From Colwellia sp. 39_35_sub15_T18 (GTDB lineage Bacteria > Pseudomonadota > Gammaproteobacteria > Enterobacterales > Alteromonadaceae): a stretch of DNA of 64,000 nt. Made by a program: the position numbers and the translations under genes. Under the pieces are notes generated by a model that saw only the letters and a program-made list of their open reading frames with translations, did no database searches and was not told the DNA's origin. The stretch's first letter is position 1. Every line of letters begins with the position of its first letter. This document shows, in pieces, positions 26,988 to 36,255 of this stretch. The stretch is taken from the NCBI GenBank assembly GCA_002162675.1, contig MAAE01000007.1:248001-312000 (forward strand). Reading direction: 5' to 3'.

Positions 26988-27908
26988 TTAACTGGGCTTT
27001 ATAAAGCTATCAATGGCAATTTTTGCATTGTCTTGAAAGCTCTCATTACTTAAATCGGCAAACAACTTACTCTGCTCACCAATAGAACCCGTAAGGCCTT
27101 TTTGGCTGGCATAAAAAACACCACTTTGATAGGACTCATTGGTTAGGCCATCAACAAAGCGCTGAGCGCCTACCTCTAACTTATGTACTTTGCCTAACAT
27201 TAACATCATTTTCATCATGCCTTTCATCACAAACCGTTTAAGGGGAGAAAGTGTATTAAACCCTTCGGTTCCTGTCGTAGCACCCGGGCTCATGGTTACA
27301 AAACGAATGCCAGAATATTCACGAGCGATAGACGACATCCATAACGCCGCCATATATTTAATTGGTCCATAAGGTACCGTGGCATCTTTAGTGTTACCAA
27401 AAAATACCCCATCGCATATTGAGGCAAACTCAGCTACTGAAGATGTTTTAAGTGCTGGGCGTTTCATGCCCATTTCCTTCACGCCTCGTGCCGCTTCAGA
27501 GCCTGCGTATAAAGCCACTTTGGTCAGTTTTTTCGCTTTCAATAATTCATTAGTAAGTGCTACGTGGCCTAGTAGGTTTACCGCAAATATTTGCGTAACA
27601 CCGTCTTTGGTTTTTTCAGAGAAATGTTTACCGCCAGTGCCGCCGGCATTCATGACTAGTCCTTCTACAGGCTCTTTTAGTGATTTAACTGCCGCTCGTA
27701 CTGATGCTAAATCAGAAACATCGATAGTTATTATTTCAAAAATAGCTTTACCTGTCGCTTGCTCTAACTCTTGTTTGGCAGCTTTAGCTTTTTCTTTATT
27801 TCGACAGCCTAGATATATTTTCTCGACACCCGATTGTAATGCCATCTGCCTAGCACATTCTTTACCTAATCCGGCATTGGCGCCGGTAATTAAAATACTT
27901 TTTAACAT
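26988..27908 (-). CDS. Short-chain dehydrogenase/reductase
   Basis: A 306-residue SDR. The NAD(P)-binding motif is TGANAGLG at residues 8-15, NAGG follows in the middle, and the catalytic Ser (LYAGSEAARG) and YGPIK (YxxxK) are present. The CRNKEK sequence after the second strand suggests NADP preference. It resembles the retinol-dehydrogenase/protochlorophyllide-reductase-like group that acts on varied carbonyls. It is divergent from a small block of DUF4345, DUF1330 and AraC genes. Confidence 0.88.
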   Translation of the reverse strand: MLKSILITGANAGLGKECARQMALQSGVEKIYLGCRNKEKAKAAKQELEQATGKAIFEIITIDVSDLASVRAAVKSLKEPVEGLVMNAGGTGGKHFSEKTKDGVTQIFAVNLLGHVALTNELLKAKKLTKVALYAGSEAARGVKEMGMKRPALKTSSVAEFASICDGVFFGNTKDATVPYGPIKYMAALWMSSIAREYSGIRFVTMSPGATTGTEGFNTLSPLKRFVMKGMMKMMLMLGKVHKLEVGAQRFVDGLTNESYQSGVFYASQKGLTGSIGEQSKLFADLSNESFQDNAKIAIDSFIKPS

Positions 27909-28145
27909 GATTTCACCTTGCTTATCTTTATTAACTTACTTAAAGCAACTGGTCGTTAGCTGCCTCACTCATTCTTGATGATGCAACTTTAGCGATTAGT
28001 GAAAACACTTTTTTGATATTTCTTGCTATTTTACTTTGCCCTGTTTTCCCCTTTCGACAAAACCGCAAGAAATATCAAAAACGACACGCAAGTCATTGGT
28101 AACATTTATCGCGTTAATCCATCACTCGTTAAGAAGAGAACAACC

Positions 28146-28577
28146 ATGACTCAAGTTAATAATGTAGAAAGAAAGATATTCCAATTTTTAACCCTAATAT
28201 TAGCCATTATTTGTTTTGTGCCAGGAGGGGCAAGCACCTTTGGCGGCATGAATGGCAGCGCCGCACTCAGTGGTGGTGAGATGATATTCAATGCCGATAG
28301 TATACTTCGAGGTTTTGCCGACAACCAATATCGATTTGGTTTTGGCGTATTTCTCACCCAAGGAATCGCCTTATTGTTTTTCTTACGCAATATTGAGCAG
28401 AATGGTACTGTTTTTCGCTTTGTTATATTAGCTCTCTTTATTGGTGGCCTAGGTAGACTGTCAAACATTATCGAATTTGGCTTAATTGACAGCCGAGTCG
28501 TAGCTCCAACGATTATAGAACTCATCATAGTGCCACTATTAGCCCTTTGGCATGGCCGTATTATTAACAACAAATAA
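28146..28577 (+). CDS. DUF4345-family membrane protein
   Basis: A 143-residue protein with four predicted membrane helices. It has FLTLILAIICFVPGGASTFGG at the first helix and GFGVFLTQGIALLFFLRNIE and GGLGRLSNIIEFGLID later, the pattern of the DUF4345 family of unknown function. The start at 28146 places the first helix at the normal position; an earlier in-frame start at 28023 would add 41 residues that look non-coding. It is followed by a DUF1330 gene and an AraC gene on the same strand. Confidence 0.75.
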   Translation: MTQVNNVERKIFQFLTLILAIICFVPGGASTFGGMNGSAALSGGEMIFNADSILRGFADNQYRFGFGVFLTQGIALLFFLRNIEQNGTVFRFVILALFIGGLGRLSNIIEFGLIDSRVVAPTIIELIIVPLLALWHGRIINNK

Positions 28578-28635
28578 TTTGTTGGTCATTGTTAAAAAAC
28601 ACATTTAAATTTTTAATCACTACTTTGGAGAAATC

Positions 28636-28941
28636 ATGACTTTGCCGGTATTTTTACATATTGAAGCTACGCCAAACCCCAAGGAAATGGAGGCATTGCA
28701 AAACTACTTAAGCAGTGTGCCGCCTATACTCCATAAACATGGTGGCGTTACTATCGCCACTTATGATGTTGAACGCTCACTTGATGGTGCTGATAGCCCT
28801 GCGGTATTTATAGTGATATCGTTTCCGAGCAGGACTGCTATTGATAATTTTTTTGCCGACCATGACTATCAAAACATAGTGCCGTCGCGTGATTTAGGCT
28901 TTAGCCATTTAAGGTTTTATGTGACCAGTGAACGCATTTAA
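28636..28941 (+). CDS. DUF1330 domain protein
   Basis: A 101-residue dimeric alpha-beta-barrel protein. It starts with a strand (VFLHIEATPNPKEMEALQNY), has HGGVTIATYDVERSLDG in the middle and VFIVISFPSRTAIDNFFAD later, close to the DUF1330 pattern. The family has no settled function. TTTGGAGAAATC precedes the ATG. It is likely co-transcribed with the DUF4345 gene before it and perhaps the AraC gene after it. Confidence 0.75.
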   Translation: MTLPVFLHIEATPNPKEMEALQNYLSSVPPILHKHGGVTIATYDVERSLDGADSPAVFIVISFPSRTAIDNFFADHDYQNIVPSRDLGFSHLRFYVTSERI

Positions 28942-29021
28942 CCAGTATTATTAAGCAGCCAGAAGTAAACAGCAGCGCTATACTTCAGTCGGCATGATCA
29001 GAAGAATTAGAGAGGATCCCT

Positions 29022-29873
29022 ATGCAACGATTTTTCAAAAGCATTGATTTTATTGAACAACATTTATATGACAAAATTTCAGTGCATGAAGTGGCGGCCG
29101 CATCATATTATTCAACTTACCATTTTAGTCGTATTTTTAAGGCCTTAGTCGGTGACACACCCAAAGAATATTTACGTAAACGCCGATTAACGGTGGCCGC
29201 CAAACGATTACTCAGCGAAGATATCGGTATATTAGCACTGGCGCTAGACTGTCAATTTGACTCACAAGAAGCCTTTACTCGGGCGTTTAAAGACTTGTTT
29301 AATATTACGCCTGCGCAATACCGAAAACAAAATGATCCCTTTAGGTTGTTGTACAAAGATCAATTTAGTCCGAATATGTTGCACTTTTTACAAAATGAAT
29401 TATCTATGGAGCCACAAATAATTACCCGTCCCGCCATTAAGCTTGTTGGTATAGCTACACAATATAATGATGCAGATCTTAGTTTACCTCGTCTGTGGTC
29501 GGCTTTTAAACCCTATAAAAATAGCATTAAAAATCGTACTAACGATAATTCATTTGGTATTTATGAGTCATACATAGAACAGGGTGATGAAGTTAGTTTT
29601 AGTTATGTTTGTTGCGCGGCAGTTGAAAATTTTGACTCTATTCCCGACGGTATGACCACCAGAGAATTACCTGAACAACTTTACGCTAAATTCATTCATA
29701 AAGGCGCTATTAGCAACCTTGATAAAACCCTTAAATATATTTGGGGCAGCTGGCTACCTAAATCTAACTTTGACTATGTAGAAAAGCCTGACTTCGAACT
29801 TTATCCGCCCAATTACAATATTATGGACCCGAACAGTGAAATGGCGTTGCATATACCCATCAGGCCGAAATAA
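29022..29873 (+). CDS. AraC-family regulator with GyrI-like domain (second copy type)
   Basis: A 283-residue regulator with the AraC domain first (about 5-105; ISVHEVAAASYYSTYHFSRI and LALDCQFDSQEAFTRAFKDL) and a GyrI-like ligand domain after it (about 120-283). It has the same architecture as the protein at 23353-24228, but the sequences differ clearly, so this is not a recent duplication. AGAGAGGATCCCT precedes the ATG. It probably controls the adjacent DUF1330/DUF4345 genes or the SDR. Confidence 0.88.
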   Translation: MQRFFKSIDFIEQHLYDKISVHEVAAASYYSTYHFSRIFKALVGDTPKEYLRKRRLTVAAKRLLSEDIGILALALDCQFDSQEAFTRAFKDLFNITPAQYRKQNDPFRLLYKDQFSPNMLHFLQNELSMEPQIITRPAIKLVGIATQYNDADLSLPRLWSAFKPYKNSIKNRTNDNSFGIYESYIEQGDEVSFSYVCCAAVENFDSIPDGMTTRELPEQLYAKFIHKGAISNLDKTLKYIWGSWLPKSNFDYVEKPDFELYPPNYNIMDPNSEMALHIPIRPK

Positions 29874-30006
29874 ATAACGGCGAGCTCCAGCAATAAACAC
29901 GACGCTAATTTGAACAAAAATATACCTAAGTCGAGCTTTCAACTATGACATTTTTGTGAAGAATGTCTACTCACTATTGTCACACTCATTCAGCCCGCCT
30001 AAACTC

Positions 30007-30018
30007 TGGTCTAGACCA
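30007..30018. promoter_or_regulatory. Putative PhnR operator upstream of phnW
   Basis: TGGTCTAGACCA is a perfect 12-bp palindrome 25 bases before the phnW ATG. The same palindrome, extended to 14 bp, precedes the TonB receptor operon at 39128-39141. Confidence 0.75.
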
Positions 30019-30042
30019 AAAAAAACTTTAAAGGTAGATTCC

Positions 30043-31137
30043 ATGGATCATTATAAACTGCTTACCCCAGGCCCCCTAACAACATCGGCAACGGTTAAAC
30101 AAGCCATGATGGCTGACTGGTGCACTTGGGATGATGACTATAATATTGATATTGTACAAAAAATTCGTTTTCAACTGATTGAATTAGCCACAACTAAAAA
30201 GGGCTACTCAAGTGTACTTATGCAAGGTAGCGGTACCGCTTCTGTTGAATCAGTACTCGGTAGTGCAATCGCAAACAATGAAAAAGTATTGGTCATTGAT
30301 AATGGCGCTTACGGCAAAAGGATGGCACAAATTTGCCAAGTACTTAAAGTTAATCATCAGGTTATTCACTATACCGAGACCACACAACCCAGTATTAATG
30401 AAATAAGCGAGGCGTTGGCACAAGACAAAACGATCACCCATCTCGCTATGGTGCACTGTGAAACAACAACGGGTATGTTGAATCCTGTTGAAGAAGTAGC
30501 AGCCATTTGTCGACAAGCTAATATCGTTTTTATTCTTGATGCTATGTCTAGTTTTGGCGGTATAGAATTCGATATAGGCAACTTAGATATCGGTTTTATG
30601 ATCAGCTCTGCTAATAAATGTATCCAAGGCGTGCCGGGCTTTGGTTTTATCATTGCCAAGCACTCATTACTTGAGCAATGTAAAGGTCAGGCTAAGTCAT
30701 TGAGTTTAGACCTTTATGACCAATGGCAAACCATGGAAAACTCGCAGGGTAAATGGCGCTTCACTTCACCTACGCATGTTGTTCGTGCTTTTGCGCAAGC
30801 GTTAAAAGAGCTTGCCGGTGAGCAGGGAATTTCGGCACGATCGAAACGCTATGCCAAAAATCAGTCGTTACTTGTGCACGGTATGCGTGAACTGGGCTTT
30901 GAGCCTCTTTTACCTACACAATTACAATCGCCCATTATCACTTCATTTTTATCACCGCAAGAAAGCCAGTATGATTTTAAGCGTTTTTATTTGGCATTAA
31001 AATCTCAGGGTTTTGTCATATACCCAGGTAAAGTATCCAATGCCGATTGTTTTCGCATTGGTAACATTGGTGAAATTTTCCCTGAAGATATAGAAAAATT
31101 ACTCAGTGCCATCGCTAAAAGTCGTTACTGGCTGTAA
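30043..31137 (+). CDS. phnW: 2-aminoethylphosphonate-pyruvate transaminase
   Basis: A 364-residue PLP enzyme that moves the amino group of 2-aminoethylphosphonate to pyruvate, giving phosphonoacetaldehyde and alanine. Visible marks are the [19 protein letters not shown] start, [24 protein letters not shown] and the PLP lysine in [12 protein letters not shown] (Lys192). The length is typical. The ATG at 30043, with AAAGGT upstream, is chosen; an earlier in-frame start would run through the operator and add non-homologous residues. It faces the phnR end of the phosphonate operon, and the pair PhnW-PhnX completes conversion to acetaldehyde and phosphate. Confidence 0.95.
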   Translation: MDHYKLLTPGPLTTSATVKQAMMADWCTWDDDYNIDIVQKIRFQLIELATTKKGYSSVLMQGSGTASVESVLGSAIANNEKVLVIDNGAYGKRMAQICQVLKVNHQVIHYTETTQPSINEISEALAQDKTITHLAMVHCETTTGMLNPVEEVAAICRQANIVFILDAMSSFGGIEFDIGNLDIGFMISSANKCIQGVPGFGFIIAKHSLLEQCKGQAKSLSLDLYDQWQTMENSQGKWRFTSPTHVVRAFAQALKELAGEQGISARSKRYAKNQSLLVHGMRELGFEPLLPTQLQSPIITSFLSPQESQYDFKRFYLALKSQGFVIYPGKVSNADCFRIGNIGEIFPEDIEKLLSAIAKSRYWL

Positions 31138-31156
31138 TCATTGCTCTAAAAAACAA

Positions 31157-31203
31157 AATACCAATGTAATACAAAGCCGCATGACTTGTATTTCATTGGT
31201 ATT
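31157..31203. terminator. Bidirectional hairpin between phnW and phnR
   Basis: AATACCAATG-T-AATACAA (31157-31174) pairs with TTGTATT-T-CATTGGTATT (31186-31203), 17 base pairs with one mismatch and an 11-base loop. It lies between two convergent genes. Confidence 0.65.
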
Positions 31204-31258
31204 ATAGTGGCTTAGCCTTGCTGTAACCGACAATAACAATAATCTGCTAAGTAACTAT

Positions 31259-31951
31259 TTAGTGACTTTTAACCTCGATTTCTATCGCTCCATGTACCCA
31301 ATACTCAATATTGTAATCTATCAGTTTATTCTGCTGACAAAAACGCTGCCTAATAATTTTTAAACAGGGAGCGCCCGCGTTCAAACTAAGCAATTCAGCT
31401 TTATCATCAGGTAATGCGGTAACCGTGATACTGCTTTGCTCGGAGGAAATAGTAATGTTATATTCTTGAGAAAACAGCGCAGTGATAGAACCTTCAAGTG
31501 CTTTTTGGTACAAGTTAGGAAATGCTTGTTTTTGGCAAAAGATTTCTTCTAACATAACGGGTCTGCCATCTAACGAACGCACGCGAAAAACTTCCCAACA
31601 TACGTCGGTTGCATCTTGCTCGAAGGCGCGACAAACCACTTTAGGCGCAACTGTATCTTGAATATGTAACAAACGTGTCTGAGGGATAAAACCTTGCTCT
31701 TCGGCCAGTTGATAATAGTTCGCTTTTTTTATTGGATTCCAACGTAATCGCGCTGGGCTCACAAACCAACCTTTACGATTTTGACGATAGATCAACCCTT
31801 CAGTTTCTAGACGGAATAAAGCTTCTCTGACGGTAATACGGCTCGAATGAAATTTTTCCAATAACTGCCGCTCTGAGGGCAATTTTACATCACGTTCTTT
31901 ATTACCAATAAGCGCCGTAATGTATTGTTTTATTTGTTGGTATAAAAGCAT
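31259..31951 (-). CDS. phnR: GntR/HutC-family phosphonate regulator PhnR
   Basis: A 230-residue regulator with an N-terminal GntR winged helix (about 1-65; LPSERQLLEKFHSSRITVREALFRLE) and a UTRA ligand domain ending DYNIEYWVHGAIEIEV, similar to PhnR of aminoethylphosphonate clusters. The UTRA domain probably binds the phosphonate or its aldehyde. It is the last gene of the operon, 27 bases after the HD gene. The palindrome TGGTCTAGACCA at both phosphonate promoters is its likely operator, though that link is inferred. Confidence 0.88.
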   Translation of the reverse strand: MLLYQQIKQYITALIGNKERDVKLPSERQLLEKFHSSRITVREALFRLETEGLIYRQNRKGWFVSPARLRWNPIKKANYYQLAEEQGFIPQTRLLHIQDTVAPKVVCRAFEQDATDVCWEVFRVRSLDGRPVMLEEIFCQKQAFPNLYQKALEGSITALFSQEYNITISSEQSSITVTALPDDKAELLSLNAGAPCLKIIRQRFCQQNKLIDYNIEYWVHGAIEIEVKSH

Positions 31952-31978
31952 ATATGCCTATTCCTCACTGCACTGTAA

Positions 31979-32533
31979 TCAAACCGCTTTACGGGTTAAC
32001 AAGTAAAAATTTTCAATACGTCTAAACCAATAATCCAAGTTCACTGTTGCCATCGAGTTAGGTTTACCTAAATTATCATAGTTTCTTAAACGTAAGGCAT
32101 CAGCAAAATAAGGTGTCTGCGCAAATAACTCTGCTTCATGGTCATTCATTGTCCCCCCTTGCTGCGCCAATGTAATAGTGCTTGCTTGCGACAATGTTTG
32201 CTGCTTTCTTTGTAAATAACGCTTCGCACAAACATGATACTTGATAGGCTGAATAACGCTATCGGGAAAACCTTTTTTTTGCAACCAGTGTGCTGCTATA
32301 TCACTATGGTTTGGGTGACCAAAATCAGTCAAACCCGCCATGTCGTCACTATCAGCCAATAAATGACCTATATCATGTAAAAATGCGGCAATCACTAGAT
32401 ACTCTTTAGCGCCGTCACGTATCGCATGTTCAGCACTGCTTATGGCATGAGTAAGCTGACAGCAATCTTCTCCATAAGATTTCATACCAAAACGTTGAAA
32501 TAACAAATCAATTTCATCAATACACTTGTGCAT
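31979..32533 (-). CDS. PhnZ-like HD-domain oxygenase of phosphonate operons
   Basis: A 184-residue HD protein of the phosphonate-operon group. Likely iron ligands are His29 (QLTHA), His53-Asp54 (FLHDIGHL), His76 or His73 (GHPNHSD) and His100 (KYHVCAKRYL), with Asp153 as a further candidate; the HVxAKRYL motif is typical. PhnZ itself is a mixed-valence di-iron oxygenase that splits 2-amino-1-hydroxyethylphosphonate into glycine and phosphate. Its usual partner, the PhnY hydroxylase, is not in this window. This protein may use hydroxylated aminoethylphosphonate taken up from outside. Its start overlaps the FAD gene's stop by one base. Confidence 0.85.
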   Translation of the reverse strand: MHKCIDEIDLLFQRFGMKSYGEDCCQLTHAISSAEHAIRDGAKEYLVIAAFLHDIGHLLADSDDMAGLTDFGHPNHSDIAAHWLQKKGFPDSVIQPIKYHVCAKRYLQRKQQTLSQASTITLAQQGGTMNDHEAELFAQTPYFADALRLRNYDNLGKPNSMATVNLDYWFRRIENFYLLTRKAV

Positions 32534-33927
32534 TATTTATCTGCCTTACCCGCTGCAGAAGCCAACTTAGCTAACTGGGTATCCAGCCAATAAGCCTGCT
32601 GCTCATTATCTTCCATTGATTCTTTTCTTAGCACACTATTACGGACAATTTGGGCGCCCAAGGTTCTAAATGGTTCGATAGGAAAATGACCTCGACAGCC
32701 CTGCGACATGCCTGATCGAGTCCATTCATTGTCTTTATCTAAGACCAAAGAGGATAAGATATCTCCACCTAAATAGCTTTGCACCACGCCATTACCTGAA
32801 TAACCTAAACCATAGAAAACATTGCTCTGCCCCTCGAAGCGGCCAAAAAATGGCACCCCCGTCACAGAACGATCAGATGCACCCGTCCAGCTACGTTCAA
32901 AATGGTGTGGAAGCGAAGGAAAAAAGCGCTGAAAAGAGTTTTGTAGCATTTTTTGATAGGCACTGGGTTGATCAAACGCCGCTAGCATTTTATTACCATA
33001 AGAAAATAAATTGCCTCCCTTACCCAACATCAAGCGTCCATCTGGCGTACTACGATAATAATGCACAAAAATACGTGAATCTGCGACCACCATACCATGA
33101 TTAAAATTCATCGCGGCTAGTTCATCTGGCATAGGTTTAGTAATGAGCATATCAGAGGAAACCAGCACAATACTACGCCGAAAAGTTTTAAAAGTTTGCG
33201 CCATCCAAGCATTCATGGCTAACACAAGTCGCGGCGTTTTAATTTCGCCTTTTGCAGTAGTCACTTTAACTATTTTTCCATAGTCGATAGTAGTCATTGG
33301 CGTATTTTCAAAAATGCGTACCCCTAGCTGGCGAGCAACACGAGCTAAGCCTCTGACCAATTTCCCCGGCTGCAACGAACCCGCCGCGGCACTAAAGATA
33401 CCTTGTTGATTAAATGTTGAGCCTGAATACTGCTGGACAAAATCATCACCTTTTGACTGCCATTGGTTAATGCCAGCAAGCTTTAACGATGCTAACGGTT
33501 TGTGTAAATTGGCTTTTTGTATCGAGTTAGTGGCGGTATATAAAGCGCCATCTAACCTAATTTCAGCATCAATGTTATGCTTAAGACAAAAATCAGCAAT
33601 ATCATAAACCGCCTGATCAGACGCTTTGACTAAGCGTATTGCCTCCTTTTGACCAAATAAACGCGCTAAAGTGGCATACTTAGTTGATAACGTTAGCATA
33701 CAACCACCATTTCGCCCTGATGCACCTTGACCGCATAAGCCTTTGTCAATAACGACCACATCTTTTTCAGGTGCCTGTTGTTTAAGCTTTATTGCCGTCC
33801 ATAGTCCCGTATAGCCCCCACCTATAATGCAAACATCGGCGTTTGTTTTGCCTTGTAGTACATTAGGCGGCTGGGGCGGCTCTTGTGCTAAAGCTTGTTC
33901 AAACCAAAAAGGCTGCTCAGCACTCAA
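32533..33927 (-). CDS. FAD-dependent (DadA/GlpD-type) oxidoreductase of phosphonate locus
   Basis: A 464-residue flavoprotein. The FAD motif DVCIIGGGYTGLWTAIKL is at residues 31-48, ASGRNGGCML follows, and the C-terminal half carries GVPFFGRFEGQSNVFYGLGYSGNGVV, typical of amino-acid/sarcosine-oxidase-like enzymes. FAD oxidases recur in phosphonate clusters and some have been reported to act on N-methyl-aminoethylphosphonate, so it probably oxidises an N-substituted or free aminoethylphosphonate to phosphonoacetaldehyde. It overlaps phnX by 4 bases and the HD gene by 1 base, so the three are translationally coupled. The exact substrate cannot be read from the sequence. Confidence 0.85.
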   Translation of the reverse strand: MSAEQPFWFEQALAQEPPQPPNVLQGKTNADVCIIGGGYTGLWTAIKLKQQAPEKDVVVIDKGLCGQGASGRNGGCMLTLSTKYATLARLFGQKEAIRLVKASDQAVYDIADFCLKHNIDAEIRLDGALYTATNSIQKANLHKPLASLKLAGINQWQSKGDDFVQQYSGSTFNQQGIFSAAAGSLQPGKLVRGLARVARQLGVRIFENTPMTTIDYGKIVKVTTAKGEIKTPRLVLAMNAWMAQTFKTFRRSIVLVSSDMLITKPMPDELAAMNFNHGMVVADSRIFVHYYRSTPDGRLMLGKGGNLFSYGNKMLAAFDQPSAYQKMLQNSFQRFFPSLPHHFERSWTGASDRSVTGVPFFGRFEGQSNVFYGLGYSGNGVVQSYLGGDILSSLVLDKDNEWTRSGMSQGCRGHFPIEPFRTLGAQIVRNSVLRKESMEDNEQQAYWLDTQLAKLASAAGKADK

Positions 33928-34733
33928 GGACGCTCACCTCGAGCGATTCGAGCCATAATGTCTTGAACTACGGGTATCGCATCAGCCAAAGAGTCAACAA
34001 CATAATGAGCACCGTTTGAAGACAGTTCATAATAAGCTGTTGTTGATAGTTGCGCTTGCTCTGTTTCAGTTAGGGCAAGCCATTCGCTTTCTGTTAGACC
34101 AACGGCATTACCCGTTAAAGCAAGACCTACTGTCCACATTCCCGCAGTTAACCCTTCTGTAATACCGGGCGCTGAATCATCAAATTTGATGCAATGAGCA
34201 ACATTACTAATGCCCATTTCGATGACATTTTGTAAAGCCATCCATGGACCAGGCCGAGAGCCGGCATTAAGATCATCACTGGCCACATAGCAATCAGGTT
34301 GATAACCCAATTTTGCCGCCGCAGGCACCAAAACTTCCATCACTTCCCGTGGGTATCCTGAACAGGAACCTATTTTTATCTCTTGTTTTTTCAGCCAATC
34401 GATTACTGGCAATACATCGGTAATAGGTTGAGCAAACTGAGCTACTTTGGCTTTTTGTAACGGCATAAAGGTGCGATAAATTTCATCAACAATCTCATCG
34501 GTCATCGGCTGGCCAAACTGAGTAGTCCAACGCTGATTAACCTCGGGGAGCTGTCCAAGTGTTTTTATATGATCCCATTTCCCCATACCCATGGGTATAC
34601 GCACTTCAGCTAAGCTGACATCAAAATCATAGGCCTGCTTAAAAGCTTCGACAAAAATACGTGTTGGCGCTACCGAGCCAAAATCAACCACGGTGCCAGC
34701 CCAATCAAAAATCACGGCTTCAAGTTTATTCAT
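33924..34733 (-). CDS. phnX: Phosphonoacetaldehyde hydrolase
   Basis: A 269-residue HAD-family enzyme that breaks the carbon-phosphorus bond of phosphonoacetaldehyde, giving acetaldehyde and phosphate. The nucleophile motif FDWAGT has Asp10 and Ala12, and the Schiff-base lysine is Lys52 in MGMGKWDHI, the residue that sets phosphonatases apart from other HAD enzymes. Later motifs are SCSGYPREVM and KFDDSAPGITEG (metal-binding Asp pair). The length matches known PhnX. The operon order is transporter, phnX, FAD oxidase, HD protein, phnR. Confidence 0.96.
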   Translation of the reverse strand: MNKLEAVIFDWAGTVVDFGSVAPTRIFVEAFKQAYDFDVSLAEVRIPMGMGKWDHIKTLGQLPEVNQRWTTQFGQPMTDEIVDEIYRTFMPLQKAKVAQFAQPITDVLPVIDWLKKQEIKIGSCSGYPREVMEVLVPAAAKLGYQPDCYVASDDLNAGSRPGPWMALQNVIEMGISNVAHCIKFDDSAPGITEGLTAGMWTVGLALTGNAVGLTESEWLALTETEQAQLSTTAYYELSSNGAHYVVDSLADAIPVVQDIMARIARGERP

Positions 34734-34820
34734 AATATTTTCCTAATTCATTAATAATTTTATTAAAAGTTAAATAAGCACTAAAACGACAACCACTTAT
34801 TCAGATGCTTTACCAAAAGC

Positions 34821-36167
34821 TTAAACGGCTTTTACTGCCCCCTCTTCTTGTGGCTTGCTATCTAGCTTTATTATTTTCTTACTATATTGATGCTTTTTAT
34901 AAAGAAGACGACTAAAGTAGCCCATGGAACAAGCGACTAAACAAGCACTAGCAGCTGAAACGAAGTAGCAAAGATTAATGAAGAACTCGAGCCAACTTTG
35001 CTCTGTTGAAGAAAAGCTGCGATACAGTAAAATGCTGACACTGCCTAAATAACCTGCCGAGTCAGCGAGATAAATTAAAAAGCCAGCATTCGCAGTTACA
35101 CCTACTGCAGAAATCATTCGATCAAACAAAAAACAGTTATACGGTATATAAGCCGTGTATAATCCCGCACCTAACAATACCATCCAAGTTTTCCCATCAA
35201 GTATATGCGCTTGAAAAGCGAGTGTAGAACCACCAAGCAGTCCGCAACCTAGCAAAATAAAAACATGGTTGATTAAAAATGCACGAACATTATTTTTAAT
35301 AATAACCATGGCGCCAAGGGCCAATAACACAATTAAGGCAATTCGAATACCTGCGTAGGCAAAAATACTGGGCTCATTGCCATAGCCTAGTTCTGTCCAA
35401 ATTTCCGCAGAAAAATTATCTCTAAAATCTCTCAGACCAGTGATCAATAAGAAGCTTAAGATCAGCAAGATTAAACCGGGCGCATAAGCGAAAAAGAAGC
35501 TTTTTCGCTGTCTAGCATTCATTGGTTTTCGTGCTTGTCGTTCGGTAATATCTTGCTGATTGGGTTTAGGCAATTGCATCAATAAATACACTGATATAAA
35601 TAATGGAATAGTAAACAAAGCACCCGTTGCTGCTGGCATCCATATATCGACAATATTCATTTCGTTAATTAGCCATTTACCTACAGATCGCACCAAGCCA
35701 GAAGCAACAATAAAAGTAATGCTTAACATAGCGCCTAATATTTCAGTGGTTCTTCGTCCTTCTAAAAAACTAAACACCAATCCCCATATCATGCCCAGTG
35801 GCACGCCGTTTAAAAACATAAAAACTAACTTGTAGTCCGTTGGTGCTAGGGCAAAACCAATCAAAGCTAGTTCACTCGACATAACCAAAACTAAAATCGT
35901 GATGGCTCTTTTACTGGCGGGCATTTCAGAGATAACTTTAATGCCAATAAATTTAGATAGCAGATACCCCAATACCTGAGCGAGCACCAAGGCAATTTTA
36001 AAATCAATAGCACCCGAGAATATTTCTATGTTGTCGTAACTGGCAGCAACAAAAGGTTTACGAAAAGCATACATACAGAAATAAGTCATAAATGCAGCAC
36101 TGGCGGCATATATAACAAATATTGGCGTGGAGCTTCGTTGTAATAAAGTTTTAAGGGAAAACACCAT
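34821..36167 (-). CDS. MFS-like transporter (DUF5690 type), likely phosphonate uptake
   Basis: A 448-residue integral membrane protein with about twelve helices. It starts after a short basic tail with FVIYAASAAFMTYFCMYAFRKPF, and contains LNGVPLGMIWGLVFSFLEGR between two half-domains. It resembles DUF5690 members, distant relatives of the glycerol-phosphate transporter group. Its place between the TonB receptor and phnX, in a PhnR-type operon, suggests it carries aminoethylphosphonate across the inner membrane, replacing the usual ABC system. The gaps of 88 bases before and 87 after may hold weak internal control. Confidence 0.8.
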   Translation of the reverse strand: MVFSLKTLLQRSSTPIFVIYAASAAFMTYFCMYAFRKPFVAASYDNIEIFSGAIDFKIALVLAQVLGYLLSKFIGIKVISEMPASKRAITILVLVMSSELALIGFALAPTDYKLVFMFLNGVPLGMIWGLVFSFLEGRRTTEILGAMLSITFIVASGLVRSVGKWLINEMNIVDIWMPAATGALFTIPLFISVYLLMQLPKPNQQDITERQARKPMNARQRKSFFFAYAPGLILLILSFLLITGLRDFRDNFSAEIWTELGYGNEPSIFAYAGIRIALIVLLALGAMVIIKNNVRAFLINHVFILLGCGLLGGSTLAFQAHILDGKTWMVLLGAGLYTAYIPYNCFLFDRMISAVGVTANAGFLIYLADSAGYLGSVSILLYRSFSSTEQSWLEFFINLCYFVSAASACLVACSMGYFSRLLYKKHQYSKKIIKLDSKPQEEGAVKAV

Positions 36168-36255
36168 AATTTACCTAATCAACTTGAATCAAACGTTAAG
36201 GAATTATGCCGTGATACTGCAAGTACAGCACCACGGCAGCAAGTATCAATTCAAC

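Noticed and set aside
27379-27978. 199-codon frame on the plus strand opposite the SDR gene
   Set aside because: The SDR on the minus strand has clear catalytic and cofactor motifs; the opposite frame has none and is a shadow of its codon pattern.
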